Shown in pieces: positions 9,188 through 16,188 of a DNA stretch of 64,000 nt. Location: NCBI GenBank assembly GCA_963738445.1, contig CAVTWS010000015.1, positions 620,001 through 684,000 of the forward strand. The letters are read 5' to 3'. The stretch's first letter is position 1, and each line of letters opens with the position of its first letter. Under the pieces are notes generated by a model, which was not told the origin of the DNA, searched no databases, and saw nothing but the letters and a program-made list of their open reading frames with translations. This stretch comes from CAVTWS01 sp963738445. Lineage in GTDB: Bacteria > Actinomycetota > Acidimicrobiia > Acidimicrobiales > SHLQ01. A program made the translations under genes and the position numbers.

Positions 9188-9562
9188 TCAGCCCATGTGA
9201 ACCGCGCCGTCGGCGGCGATGGTCCAATACGGATTGTGGGCGACCTCCCACGGGTGGCCGTCGGGATCGAGGAAGACCCCTGAGTGGCCGCCCCAATCCG
9301 TGGGTGCCCCGGGGCGGCCGATCGTGGCGCCGGCCCTGGCGGCCTCGGCGAGGATCCGGTCGACCTCGGCGGGAGAGGTCACGTTGTGGGCCAGGGTGAC
9401 ACCACCCCAACCGCCCTCATCGCTCACGGTGCTGTCGGCGGCCAGTTTCTCCCGGGACCACAACCCCAGGATCATGCCGCCCGCCTGGAAGAACGCGCCA
9501 TGCTCGTCCACGTCGCACTCCGGCACAACCGTCGTGACGCGCAGTGGCGTGACGCTGGTCAA
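9188..9562 (-). CDS. VOC (glyoxalase/bleomycin-resistance fold) protein, N-terminally short
   Basis: A 124-residue vicinal-oxygen-chelate protein. AFFQAGGMILGLWSREKLA, GVTLAHNV and GVFLDPDGHPWEVAHNPYW are typical of the YP_-type small VOC proteins. The expected first strand and helix with the FY.xLGW motif, about 25 residues, are missing upstream of GAFF. The first residues (VTPLRVTTVVPE) do not replace them. Either the gene was truncated by the sequence now serving as the divergent control region, or an indel hides the true start. Metal ligands cannot all be placed, so activity is doubtful. Confidence 0.65.
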   Translation of the reverse strand: MTSVTPLRVTTVVPECDVDEHGAFFQAGGMILGLWSREKLAADSTVSDEGGWGGVTLAHNVTSPAEVDRILAEAARAGATIGRPGAPTDWGGHSGVFLDPDGHPWEVAHNPYWTIAADGAVHMG

Positions 9563-9572
9563 CGACGGTTGT
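9525..9572. promoter_or_regulatory. 11-bp perfect inverted repeat over the VOC start
   Basis: ACAACCGTCGT at 9525-9535 is repeated in reverse complement as ACGACGGTTGT at 9562-9572, with a 26-base loop. It covers the VOC start codon and lies upstream of the divergent cytochrome gene. It could be an operator, an mRNA hairpin, or a scar of the event that shortened the VOC gene. Confidence 0.45.
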
Positions 9573-9620
9573 CACCTACATCTCGGGAACTGGCAACGCC
9601 CACCCGGCGACCTTCCTGAC

Positions 9621-9998
9621 GTGCATGCGATACGAGCTCCTGCGGGCCGGCCACGCTGTCGTGGTCCTCGCCGTGCTCTCCTCGCGATCGCCGTGCTTGC
9701 GGGCGTGCTCGGCGGTTGCGGAGACGACGGTGCTGGCGGCGAGCTGGCCGACCCGGAGCTCGAGCTTGGCCGACAGGTGTACGACGATCGGTGCGCGGTG
9801 TGTCACGGCTCGGATGGCCAGGGAGCGATCGCCCCGGCGACCGGTGGCGGGCTCACCGTCCAAACCCTGCCGGATGTCGCAGACCACATCGATGTCGTGA
9901 CCAATGGCCGTTCCACCATGCCGTCCTGGGGCGACATCCTGACGGTGGCCGAGATCGAGGCTGTGGTCCGCTACCAGCGTGAGGAGTTGGGACGATGA
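9621..9998 (+). CDS. Membrane-anchored class I cytochrome c
   Basis: A 125-residue lipoprotein cytochrome. The signal peptide ends with the lipobox LGGC at residue 33, followed by GDDGAGG. Heme attachment is at CAVCH (58-62), with GSDGQG after it as in small cytochromes, and the distal methionine is likely M100 in STMPSWG. It should carry electrons at the outer face of the membrane. GTG 9621 is chosen because it begins just before the positively charged signal-peptide start; no strong ribosome-binding site is seen. The stop overlaps the SCO gene start as ATGA, which suggests an operon for copper/oxidase assembly. Confidence 0.85.
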   Translation: MHAIRAPAGRPRCRGPRRALLAIAVLAGVLGGCGDDGAGGELADPELELGRQVYDDRCAVCHGSDGQGAIAPATGGGLTVQTLPDVADHIDVVTNGRSTMPSWGDILTVAEIEAVVRYQREELGR

Positions 9999-10645
9999 GG
10001 AGGAGGCCGGCGAGGCGAGCGTTGGCGGTCGGCATCATGGCCCTGGGTCTGGCGACGGCGTCGTGCGGTGATCGATCGTCGGACGGCGGCGACGACCAGG
10101 TCATCGCTGGGCTGGTCCGTCAGCCCGCGCCTGACCTGTCGAGAATATTCCTTCCAGACGCCAGTCGAGGCGACGAGGCGCTCGCCATGGTGGCCCCCGA
10201 CGGCGAGATTCTCGTCGTGTACTTCGGCTACACGGCCTGCCCCGATATCTGCCCGACGACCATGTCCGATCTCCGAACGGCCCTGGGTGAGCTCGACGAC
10301 GGCTATCGATCACGGGTGGAGGTCGCCATGGCGACGATCGATCCGAACCGTGACACCGGGAACATCCTGACCTCCTACGTGCAGACCTTCGTTCCCGACG
10401 CGCACACGCTCCGGACCGACGACAACACCCTGCTGCGGGTGGCGACGGACGCGTTCGGCGCGGACTACGAGATCACCACCAGTGCCGCCGGCGAGCCCGA
10501 GGTGGCCCACACCACGTGGCTCTACGCCATCGACGACCAGGGCCGACTCCGCGTGCAATGGGCCTTCGGGACGACGAGCGAGGACATCGCGAACGACCTG
10601 CAGATCCTGCTCGAGGCCGACTCGACGGACGCCATCGAAACCTGA
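9995..10645 (+). CDS. SCO1/SenC copper chaperone lipoprotein
   Basis: A 216-residue membrane-anchored thioredoxin-fold protein that normally delivers copper to the CuA site of cytochrome oxidase. The lipobox is LATASC followed by GDRSSDGGDD. Copper ligands are present: the CxxxC in YTACPDICPTTMSD and the distal histidine in EVAHTTWLYAID. The order cytochrome c, SCO, PCuAC-thioredoxin is a complete CuA assembly set, although no oxidase subunit gene is in the window. It starts within the cytochrome stop (ATGA). Confidence 0.9.
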   Translation: MRRRPARRALAVGIMALGLATASCGDRSSDGGDDQVIAGLVRQPAPDLSRIFLPDASRGDEALAMVAPDGEILVVYFGYTACPDICPTTMSDLRTALGELDDGYRSRVEVAMATIDPNRDTGNILTSYVQTFVPDAHTLRTDDNTLLRVATDAFGADYEITTSAAGEPEVAHTTWLYAIDDQGRLRVQWAFGTTSEDIANDLQILLEADSTDAIET

Positions 10646-10666
10646 TCACGAGAGGAACCGACCACC

Positions 10667-11752
10667 ATGACATCGATCCTGCGACGGACGACCACCACGG
10701 CAGCATGCCTGCTCCTACCACTCGGGCTGTTGGCCTGCGGCGACGACGACGACACCGCGACATCCGGTGATGCCGCGGTCTCCGGGGTCACCCTGACTGA
10801 CGCCTGGGCTCGGACCAGCGCCGAGGGCCAGACCACCGGAGCCGCGTACCTGACCATCACCGGCGGCGCCACGGCAGACCGGCTCGTCGCCGCTTCCGCA
10901 CCGGCCTCGGTCGCCATCGCCACCGAGATCCACGAGGTCGTGCCCGCCGAGTCCTCGACCGACGCCGCCGAGGACACCATGTCGGATACGGAAGGCATGG
11001 ACGGCGCGATGACCATGCGTCCCGTCGATGCCATCGACATCCCGGCCGGGCAGACCGTGACCCTCGAGCCCGGCGGTTACCACGTCATGCTCATCGATCT
11101 GGCGGCACCGCTGGCGGCCGGCGATACCTTCGACCTGGAGCTCACGTTCGAGAACGCCGGCGTGCAGAGCGTCACCGTCGAGGTCCGTGACGATGATCGG
11201 TCGAACCGGGCCGGCGCCCTGGGCGGATCATCGTGCCGGCGCGGTGAGAGGAGCCCCTCGCGCCACGCGAAGCGATGGGCGACAGCCCTCGTCCTGGTGC
11301 TCGGCGCGCCCGCGTGTTCGGCGGGCGGCGGCGACGAGTCCGCTGTCGCACCGGTCGACGGCGCCTTCATCGCCCGATCCGGAGAGTCGTCGACCCTGGC
11401 CACGTTCGCAGGCCGGCCTCTGGTCGTGAACTTCTTCGCCGCCTGGTGCGCGCCCTGCGTCGGAGAGATGCCAGCCATCGAGGCCGTGCATCAGGAGCTC
11501 GGCGGGCAGGTGGCGTTCCTGGGGCTCAGCATCGATCCCGACTCCGCGGACGGATGGGCGATGGCCGACGCGGCCGGCGTCTCGTACGAGCTCGGCCACG
11601 ATGCCGACTCCGTTCTCTTCCACGAACTCGGCGGCGTCGGCATGCCGACCACGGTGCTCATCGACGCTGCCGGCGCGATCGTCGACATCCACACCGGCGC
11701 GTTGACCGAAGGCAGCCTCGGCGACCTGATCGCCACGAGCTTCGGAAGCTGA
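10667..11752 (+). CDS. PCuAC copper chaperone fused in frame to a TlpA-like thioredoxin
   Basis: A 361-residue reading frame with two periplasm-type proteins. Residues 1-175 are a lipoprotein (LLAC followed by GDDDD) with the PCuAC copper pattern: histidine in EIHEVV, the MTMRPVDAIDIPAG core and GGYHVMLIDL. An acidic, Met-rich insert separates the first ligands. Residues 200-361 are a thioredoxin with WCAPC and the cis-proline region GVGMPTT. Between them lies what looks like a second signal peptide (RWATALVLVLGAPAC). This argues that two lipoprotein genes were merged, either by a real fusion or by compensating indels near 11180-11280. The pair would load and reduce CuA. Confidence 0.75.
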   Translation: MTSILRRTTTTAACLLLPLGLLACGDDDDTATSGDAAVSGVTLTDAWARTSAEGQTTGAAYLTITGGATADRLVAASAPASVAIATEIHEVVPAESSTDAAEDTMSDTEGMDGAMTMRPVDAIDIPAGQTVTLEPGGYHVMLIDLAAPLAAGDTFDLELTFENAGVQSVTVEVRDDDRSNRAGALGGSSCRRGERSPSRHAKRWATALVLVLGAPACSAGGGDESAVAPVDGAFIARSGESSTLATFAGRPLVVNFFAAWCAPCVGEMPAIEAVHQELGGQVAFLGLSIDPDSADGWAMADAAGVSYELGHDADSVLFHELGGVGMPTTVLIDAAGAIVDIHTGALTEGSLGDLIATSFGS

Positions 11753-11806
11753 CCCACCCGAGGCCAGATCGCGGGAGTCCGTTGGCCGGCGTGCCACTAT
11801 GGCTCG

Positions 11807-12262
11807 ATGCAGGTCACCGCTCGCATCGACTACGCGCTGCGGGCGCTGCTGGAGCTGAGCATCCGGCCCGATGAGCTGATGACCCGGGACGAACTGGCTG
11901 ACGCGCAGGACATCCCGCCCCGGTACCTGGAGAGCATCCTGCTGCAGCTCCGCCAGGCCGGTCTGGTGCTCGGTCTGCGTGGCGCCACCGGCGGATACCG
12001 GCTGGCTCGCCCGCCGGAGGAGATCACGGTGGCCGATGTCTCCCGCGCGGTCGACGGTCCGCTCGCCCTGATCCAGGGACAGCGACCCGAGGCCGTTCAC
12101 CACGGGGGGGCCAGCCGTCATCTGGGCGAGCTCTGGGTCGGGCTGCGTGCCGCGATCCGATCCGTGATGGAGTCCGTGACGCTGGCCGACCTGCTCACGG
12201 GCGAGCTGCCCGGTCCGGTCCGTGACCTGGTCGCCGATCCGGACGCCTGGCAACCGCGTTAA
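11807..12262 (+). CDS. Rrf2-family transcriptional regulator without cluster cysteines
   Basis: A 151-residue DNA-binding protein. RIDYALRALLELS, the winged-helix recognition segment IPPRYLESILLQLRQAGLV and the wing RGATGGYRLARPPEEITVADVSRAVDGPL are classical Rrf2. The three cysteines that bind an iron-sulphur cluster in IscR/NsrR are absent, and the protein has no cysteine at all, so it must sense something else, as CymR-type members do. A TATGGC box lies just before ATG 11807. Its stop TAA overlaps the TTA stop of the convergent transporter gene, and a dyad in that gene's promoter is its likely target. Confidence 0.85.
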   Translation: MQVTARIDYALRALLELSIRPDELMTRDELADAQDIPPRYLESILLQLRQAGLVLGLRGATGGYRLARPPEEITVADVSRAVDGPLALIQGQRPEAVHHGGASRHLGELWVGLRAAIRSVMESVTLADLLTGELPGPVRDLVADPDAWQPR

Positions 12263-13131
12263 GGGACGGGGACGGGGACCGGCCGGCGGGCCACCAGCGA
12301 CGGCGCGGCGGCGGCGGTCGACACCATGGCGGCAACGAGGCCGTAGGCCAACCACCGTGACTTGCCGAGATCGGCCCAGGTGGACAGCTCCCGGGTGCTG
12401 GTGAGCAGCAGCAATCCGGCGACGGCGACACCCATCCCGCGGGCCGGAAGGTGCCGGACCATGCGTGCGGCCAACGGTGCCGCAACCACGCCGCCGGCCA
12501 ACATGGCGAGGAGCACGCCGACCTCGAGATCGTCGCCCAGGTTCTGGAGCAGCGAGCCCGTAGCGACCGTAGCGACCACGATCTCGGCCGTGTTGACCGA
12601 GCCGACGACGAGCCGGGGTAGGACTCCCCGGTGCAGCAGGTACGGGGTGACGACCGGTCCCCAGGCGCCGATCAGGCCATTCGTGATGCCGCCGGTCGTG
12701 GCCGCGACGGCGGTGCCGGCGCTCCGGGTGACGTGCCGGGTGTCGCCGCCGTGGCTCGGCGCAGTCGGCAGTGCCCGGCTGAACCGGAACAGGATGCGCA
12801 GGCCGACGGCGATCAACAGTGCGGCCAGGATGGGCCGGAGTTGGTCGCCGTCGACCCGCGACACGATGGAGGTGCCGATGAGCGCTCCGACTGCCCCGGG
12901 GACGGCGAGTTGGGCGACGAGGCGCCGGTCGATGTTGCCGTAGCGCCAGTGGGAGATGCCGCCCGCCGCGCCCGTCGCCACCTTGGCCAGGTTGACGGTG
13001 GTGGACACTGCGGACGGGGACAGCCCGCCCGCCAGCAGGATGCTGGCGGACGTGGGTCCAAAGCCCATGCCCAACGCGCCGTCGACCATCGCCGCGGCGA
13101 AGCCGGCCAGGAACACGAGGACCAGATCCAT
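12259..13131 (-). CDS. TauE/SafE-family anion exporter
   Basis: A 290-residue integral membrane protein with eight predicted helices. The two half-family repeats are visible: FLAGFAAAMVDGALGMGFGP with NLAKVATGAAGGISHWRYGN, and GGITNGLIGAWGPVVTPYLL with VGSVNTAEIVVATVATG. TauE/SafE proteins move sulphite, sulphoacetate or other organic anions. ATG 13131 is used because the promoter places the transcript start almost on it; a TTG nine bases upstream is less likely. The C-terminus ends in the unusual RRPVPVPVP. Pairing with an Rrf2 regulator suggests control by sulphur or nitrosative signals. Confidence 0.85.
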   Translation of the reverse strand: MDLVLVFLAGFAAAMVDGALGMGFGPTSASILLAGGLSPSAVSTTVNLAKVATGAAGGISHWRYGNIDRRLVAQLAVPGAVGALIGTSIVSRVDGDQLRPILAALLIAVGLRILFRFSRALPTAPSHGGDTRHVTRSAGTAVAATTGGITNGLIGAWGPVVTPYLLHRGVLPRLVVGSVNTAEIVVATVATGSLLQNLGDDLEVGVLLAMLAGGVVAAPLAARMVRHLPARGMGVAVAGLLLLTSTRELSTWADLGKSRWLAYGLVAAMVSTAAAAPSLVARRPVPVPVP

Positions 13132-13140
13132 ACGACACAA

Positions 13141-13170
13141 ATCCTACCGGAGTATCGGTATTTGGATCAA
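13141..13170 (-). promoter_or_regulatory. TauE promoter with overlapping Rrf2-type operator dyad
   Basis: On the minus strand TTGATC (13170-13165) and TAGGAT (13146-13141) are separated by 18 bases, a good -35/-10 pair. The inverted repeat TACCG-N6-CGGTA at 13145-13160 fills the spacer and touches the -10, an ideal repressor position. The ATG follows the -10 by nine bases, so the mRNA should be almost leaderless. Confidence 0.6.
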
Positions 13171-13200
13171 GGGGGTGGATCCACCGGCCGGGGCAGCGAA

Positions 13201-14202
13201 TCACTCCGCGTCGGGGACGACGAGAATCTTGCCCACCGCACCGCGGTCGGCAACGAGGCGCAACGCGGCGCCGGCCTCGGCCAACGGGTACCGGGCCGAC
13301 ACGTACGGATCGAGGCGCCCGGAGGCGAGTAGCTCCATGAGCTCACGCTCGTCGCGCGCCAACCGATCCGGCCAGCGCTCGCCGAAGCTGCGCATCTCGA
13401 AGCCCTGGATGGTGATGCCTTTGAGCAGCACCAGGTTGAGCGGGATCCGCGGGATGTCGCCGGCGGCGTACCCGATGGTGACGAACCGGCCGCCGAATCC
13501 CATCGATCGCACGGCCGGCTCGGAGTAGGGGCCGCCGACGGGATCGATGACCACGTCGAAGCCCTTCGGCGCCGCCGCCCGCAGCTGGTCGCGGAGATCG
13601 TCGGCCGTGTAGTCGATGGCGATCTCGGCGCCCCGCCCGACGCAGACGGCCCGCTTGGCCTCCGTGGAAGCAGCGGCGACCACGGTCGCGCCCAGCCGCT
13701 GGGCCACATCGACCGCCGCCAGACCCACCCCACCCGCGGCGCCGAGAACGAGGACCCGCTCGCCGGGCTGCACGTCCGCCACCGAACGCAACGAGTGGTA
13801 GGCCGTGGCGTAGGCGACCCAGAAACCAGCGGTGGTGATCGGTTCCACGCCCGCCGGAACCGCCTTGAGTCCGGCCGCCGCGACGACGACCTCCTCGGCG
13901 AACGCGCCGACCATCACCGCGCCGAACACGTTGTCGCCCACCGACCAGCGCTCGACCGCGGGGCCGATCGCGGACACGGTCCCGGCGAACTCGCTCCCCG
14001 GAGAGAAGGGCACCGGCACCCGGACCTGGTAGCGGTTGTCCATGATCAACACGTCGGGGAAGTTGGCGGCGGCGGCCGCAATCCGAACCCGTACCTCACC
14101 CTCGCCCGGCTCCGGTCGCGGTACCTGCTCCACCACCAGGTTCTCCGGCGGACCATGCTCGTGGAGGACGGCCGCCCACATCAGGTTCTGACTCGCGTTC
14201 AC
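13201..14202 (-). CDS. NADPH:quinone oxidoreductase-like MDR-family protein
   Basis: A 333-residue zinc-free medium-chain dehydrogenase/reductase. The GroES-like N-terminal part has NFPDVLIMDNRYQ and PFSPGSEFAG; the Rossmann part has the nucleotide loop LVLGAAGGVGLAAVDVAQRLGA and the substrate-lobe segment GGRFVTIGYAAG. No cysteine ligands for a structural zinc are present. Such proteins reduce quinones or enoyl-type substrates with NADPH in the cytosol. The C-terminus DRGAVGKILVVPD is intact. It stands just upstream of a TauE gene on the same strand, with no evident functional tie. Confidence 0.88.
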   Translation of the reverse strand: MNASQNLMWAAVLHEHGPPENLVVEQVPRPEPGEGEVRVRIAAAAANFPDVLIMDNRYQVRVPVPFSPGSEFAGTVSAIGPAVERWSVGDNVFGAVMVGAFAEEVVVAAAGLKAVPAGVEPITTAGFWVAYATAYHSLRSVADVQPGERVLVLGAAGGVGLAAVDVAQRLGATVVAAASTEAKRAVCVGRGAEIAIDYTADDLRDQLRAAAPKGFDVVIDPVGGPYSEPAVRSMGFGGRFVTIGYAAGDIPRIPLNLVLLKGITIQGFEMRSFGERWPDRLARDERELMELLASGRLDPYVSARYPLAEAGAALRLVADRGAVGKILVVPDAE

Positions 14203-14215
14203 GGGGGGACAGTAG

Positions 14216-15043
14216 TCAGGCCCGCGGGGGCGCGCCGAGGGTGAGCAGCGTCGAGCTGGTCAGGCGATCGGCGCCGAGGTCGTACGACCGGACCCGGACG
14301 AGCGCCTGGGCGGCGGTCCGCCCGATCACCTCGGGCCGGAACCGGATCGGCCCGACACGGCTGGGTGAGAGGTAACGCACCAGCATCCCGATCGGCGGGC
14401 GACCCGCGACGTCGGGATGTCGCATCGCCGCTTCCTCGGCACCGATGGCGACGAGGCCTCCGTGCAGCATGCCCCACGGGTTGCGCACCTCGTCGGTGAG
14501 GGGCAGGTCGACATCGTGGTCGACCGTCGAGGTGAGGTTCAGGTACTCGCCGAGTGGCGAAGGCAGGTCGACGCGCTCGATGCCGGTGTCGAGACGCACG
14601 CCGCGTGGCCAGAGCGCAACCGACGGAGGCGACTCGACCGCCAGGCAGTGCGACGTGATCGATCCCGCCCCGAGCACCTCACCGGTCTCGTCGTCGAACA
14701 GGTCGAGATCGGCGACCGAGGTGGTCGAGCCGGTCCGGACCTCGGTGCCCACGATGCGCACCGGTCGAACGCCGACCGGGGCGACCAGATGCAGCTCCAG
14801 ATCGGTGGTCACGACCCACGTCCCCTCGGGCGCGGCCAGCCCGGTGGCCAACCCACCCGCGCCGTCCGCCGTGAACGTGATGGCCCCGAGTCGGAGGTGG
14901 CCCAGCGAGTCGATGAGGTGCGGTCTCGGTTCGATCCAGTTGGTGACCCGCCCGTCGACCTCGACCTGGGAGCCGGCGCTCATGGCCGAGAAGAAGCCGG
15001 GTGGTCGCGTCGTGAACTCGGGACTGCGGCGGTTCGTCGTCAC
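14216..15043 (-). CDS. Double-hotdog acyl-CoA thioesterase-like protein
   Basis: A protein of about 275 residues with two hotdog domains. The second has the PaaI-type motif NPWGMLHGGLVAIGAEEAAM, and the first keeps the scaffold (HLIDSLGHLRLGAITFTADGAGG) in a weaker form. This is the usual one-active, one-degenerate architecture of actinobacterial acyl-CoA thioesterases. GTG 15043 is chosen because RSPEFTTRPPGFFSAM before the alternative ATG 14983 looks like native N-terminal sequence; neither has a good ribosome-binding site. The 27-bp repeat array begins 23 bases upstream of this start. Confidence 0.7.
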   Translation of the reverse strand: MTTNRRSPEFTTRPPGFFSAMSAGSQVEVDGRVTNWIEPRPHLIDSLGHLRLGAITFTADGAGGLATGLAAPEGTWVVTTDLELHLVAPVGVRPVRIVGTEVRTGSTTSVADLDLFDDETGEVLGAGSITSHCLAVESPPSVALWPRGVRLDTGIERVDLPSPLGEYLNLTSTVDHDVDLPLTDEVRNPWGMLHGGLVAIGAEEAAMRHPDVAGRPPIGMLVRYLSPSRVGPIRFRPEVIGRTAAQALVRVRSYDLGADRLTSSTLLTLGAPPRA

Positions 15044-15066
15044 GGCCGATGAGCTTGGCAGCTGCC

Positions 15067-15147
15067 GGCGGTACAGCCCGAATCGTCGGGCCCGGCGGTA
15101 CCGCCAGAGTTGTCGGGCCCGGCGGTACCGCCAGAGTTGTCGAGGTC
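15067..15147. repeat. Tandem 27-bp repeat, three copies
   Basis: Copies at 15067-15093, 15094-15120 and 15121-15147. Copies two and three contain the perfect 12-bp palindrome GGCGGTACCGCC. The array fills the gap between the stop of one minus-strand gene (15148) and the start of the thioesterase gene, so it lies in the untranslated region. Confidence 0.9.
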
Positions 15148-15585
15148 TCAGGTCGGCGTCGCGGCCTGGTCGGGGGTCCAGCTGACCGGCGTCAGCATCT
15201 GGCGGGCGACGAGCTCCTTGCAGGCCAGGTGCAGGGTCGGCTCGTGCTCGAGGCCGAGCCCGACCAGTTCCGGACCGAGCGAGTGGGCGTAGATGACGAG
15301 GCGTCGAGCGTCGAAGAGGCAACGCCCGTCCGGATGGACATCGACGTCGATCTGGGCCCCCGCGAGGTCGGTCATGCAGCAGCCCTTGGCGTCCACGATG
15401 TACTCGATGCCCGATCGGGAGCGGCCTGCGGGAGTGACCTCGCCGTTGACCACGGCGTCGACGAGCTCGCGCAGGCCGCCGATGAATCCGAAGTCGGCCG
15501 AGATCTGCGTGCGGAGGGCTTCGAGCCTCACCACATAGCTGATGATCAGCGATTCTGGTGTCGTGGGGTGGGGAAGGGGGCGCAT
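15148..15585 (-). CDS. Hypothetical 145-residue protein
   Basis: I do not recognise a family. The protein is mixed alpha/beta, with an N-terminal helix (IISYVVRLEALRTQI), a central ESAT-free region GIEYIVDAKGCCMTDLAGAQIDVDVHP and a C-terminal helix LHLACKELVARQML. Codon use is typical for the window. The adjacent cysteines in KGCCMTD are unusual. The start at ATG 15585 lacks a ribosome-binding site; GTG starts about 50 bases inside are possible. It follows a terminator-like hairpin that separates it from ogt, so it is probably its own transcript. Confidence 0.55.
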   Translation of the reverse strand: MRPLPHPTTPESLIISYVVRLEALRTQISADFGFIGGLRELVDAVVNGEVTPAGRSRSGIEYIVDAKGCCMTDLAGAQIDVDVHPDGRCLFDARRLVIYAHSLGPELVGLGLEHEPTLHLACKELVARQMLTPVSWTPDQAATPT

Positions 15586-15628
15586 CGATCCAGCACGGCT
15601 CGGGCCCGCTCAACTCCCTCAGGTCTAG

Positions 15629-15648
15629 CGCGCCCGGAGCAGGGCGCG
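15629..15648 (-). terminator. Hairpin terminator after ogt
   Basis: CGCGCCC (15629-15635) and GGGCGCG (15642-15648) form a perfect 7-bp stem with a six-base loop, 43 bases after the ogt stop. There is no T-tract, as is common for actinobacterial terminators. Confidence 0.5.
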
Positions 15649-15690
15649 GTGTATGCCTCCATTGTGACGGGCGCGGTGACGGCCGGTGCG

Positions 15691-16188
15691 TCAGGCCCCG
15701 ACCAGGACGCGCTGCTCGTGGTCGAGCAACCACGCCTTGGTGTCGACTCCTGCCGCGAACCCGGTCAGATGACCGGTTGCTCCGATGACGCGGTGGCACG
15801 GGACGATGATCGGGATCGGGTTGCGACCGTTCGCCGCGCCCACCGCCCGGGCCTTGTTCGGGTCGCCCAGTCGTCGAGCCTGCTCGCCGTAGGAGATGGT
15901 GGCGCCGAACGGGATCCCCCTCAGCACCCGCCAGGCCGAGTGCTGGAACTCGGTGCCCTGGGGCGCGAGGGGGAGATCGAACGTCTGGCGGGAACCGGCG
16001 AAGTACTCATCGAGCTGGCGGCGGGTTTCGAGGAGGACGGGGTGTGTGTCGTCCTCGCGTGCCTCGTCGAGCCCGAACGAGTCGAAGCCTTCGCCGGGCC
16101 ACAGGACGGCACGCAACCCGGAGTCGTCGGCGAAGATCACGAGCGGACCGACCGGTGAGGGCATGGTGGTGGTGACGAGCGTGGTCAT
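15691..16188 (-). CDS. ogt: Methylated-DNA--[protein]-cysteine S-methyltransferase
   Basis: A 165-residue suicide repair enzyme that takes alkyl groups from O6-alkylguanine onto its own cysteine. The active site PCHRVIGA is near residues 126-133, preceded by the helix-turn-helix segment FGATISYGEQARRLGDPNKARAVGAANGRNPI. The start ATG 16188 overlaps the stop of the AlkA fusion gene as ATGA, so both are made from one mRNA. The same pair and order are known in Mycobacterium tuberculosis (alkA, ogt). Length is normal. Confidence 0.95.
   Translation of the reverse strand: MTTLVTTTMPSPVGPLVIFADDSGLRAVLWPGEGFDSFGLDEAREDDTHPVLLETRRQLDEYFAGSRQTFDLPLAPQGTEFQHSAWRVLRGIPFGATISYGEQARRLGDPNKARAVGAANGRNPIPIIVPCHRVIGATGHLTGFAAGVDTKAWLLDHEQRVLVGA

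Noticed and set aside
12259..12280. GGGACGGGGACGGGGACC direct repeat at the TauE 3' end
   Set aside because: It is a six-base iteration coding for VPVPVP at the C-terminus, too short to group with the dyad-bearing arrays.
11228..13204. Long minus-strand open frame of 658 codons
   Set aside because: It crosses the Rrf2 and thioredoxin genes antisense, is Arg/Gly/Pro-rich and has no family motif; it is a GC-rich shadow.
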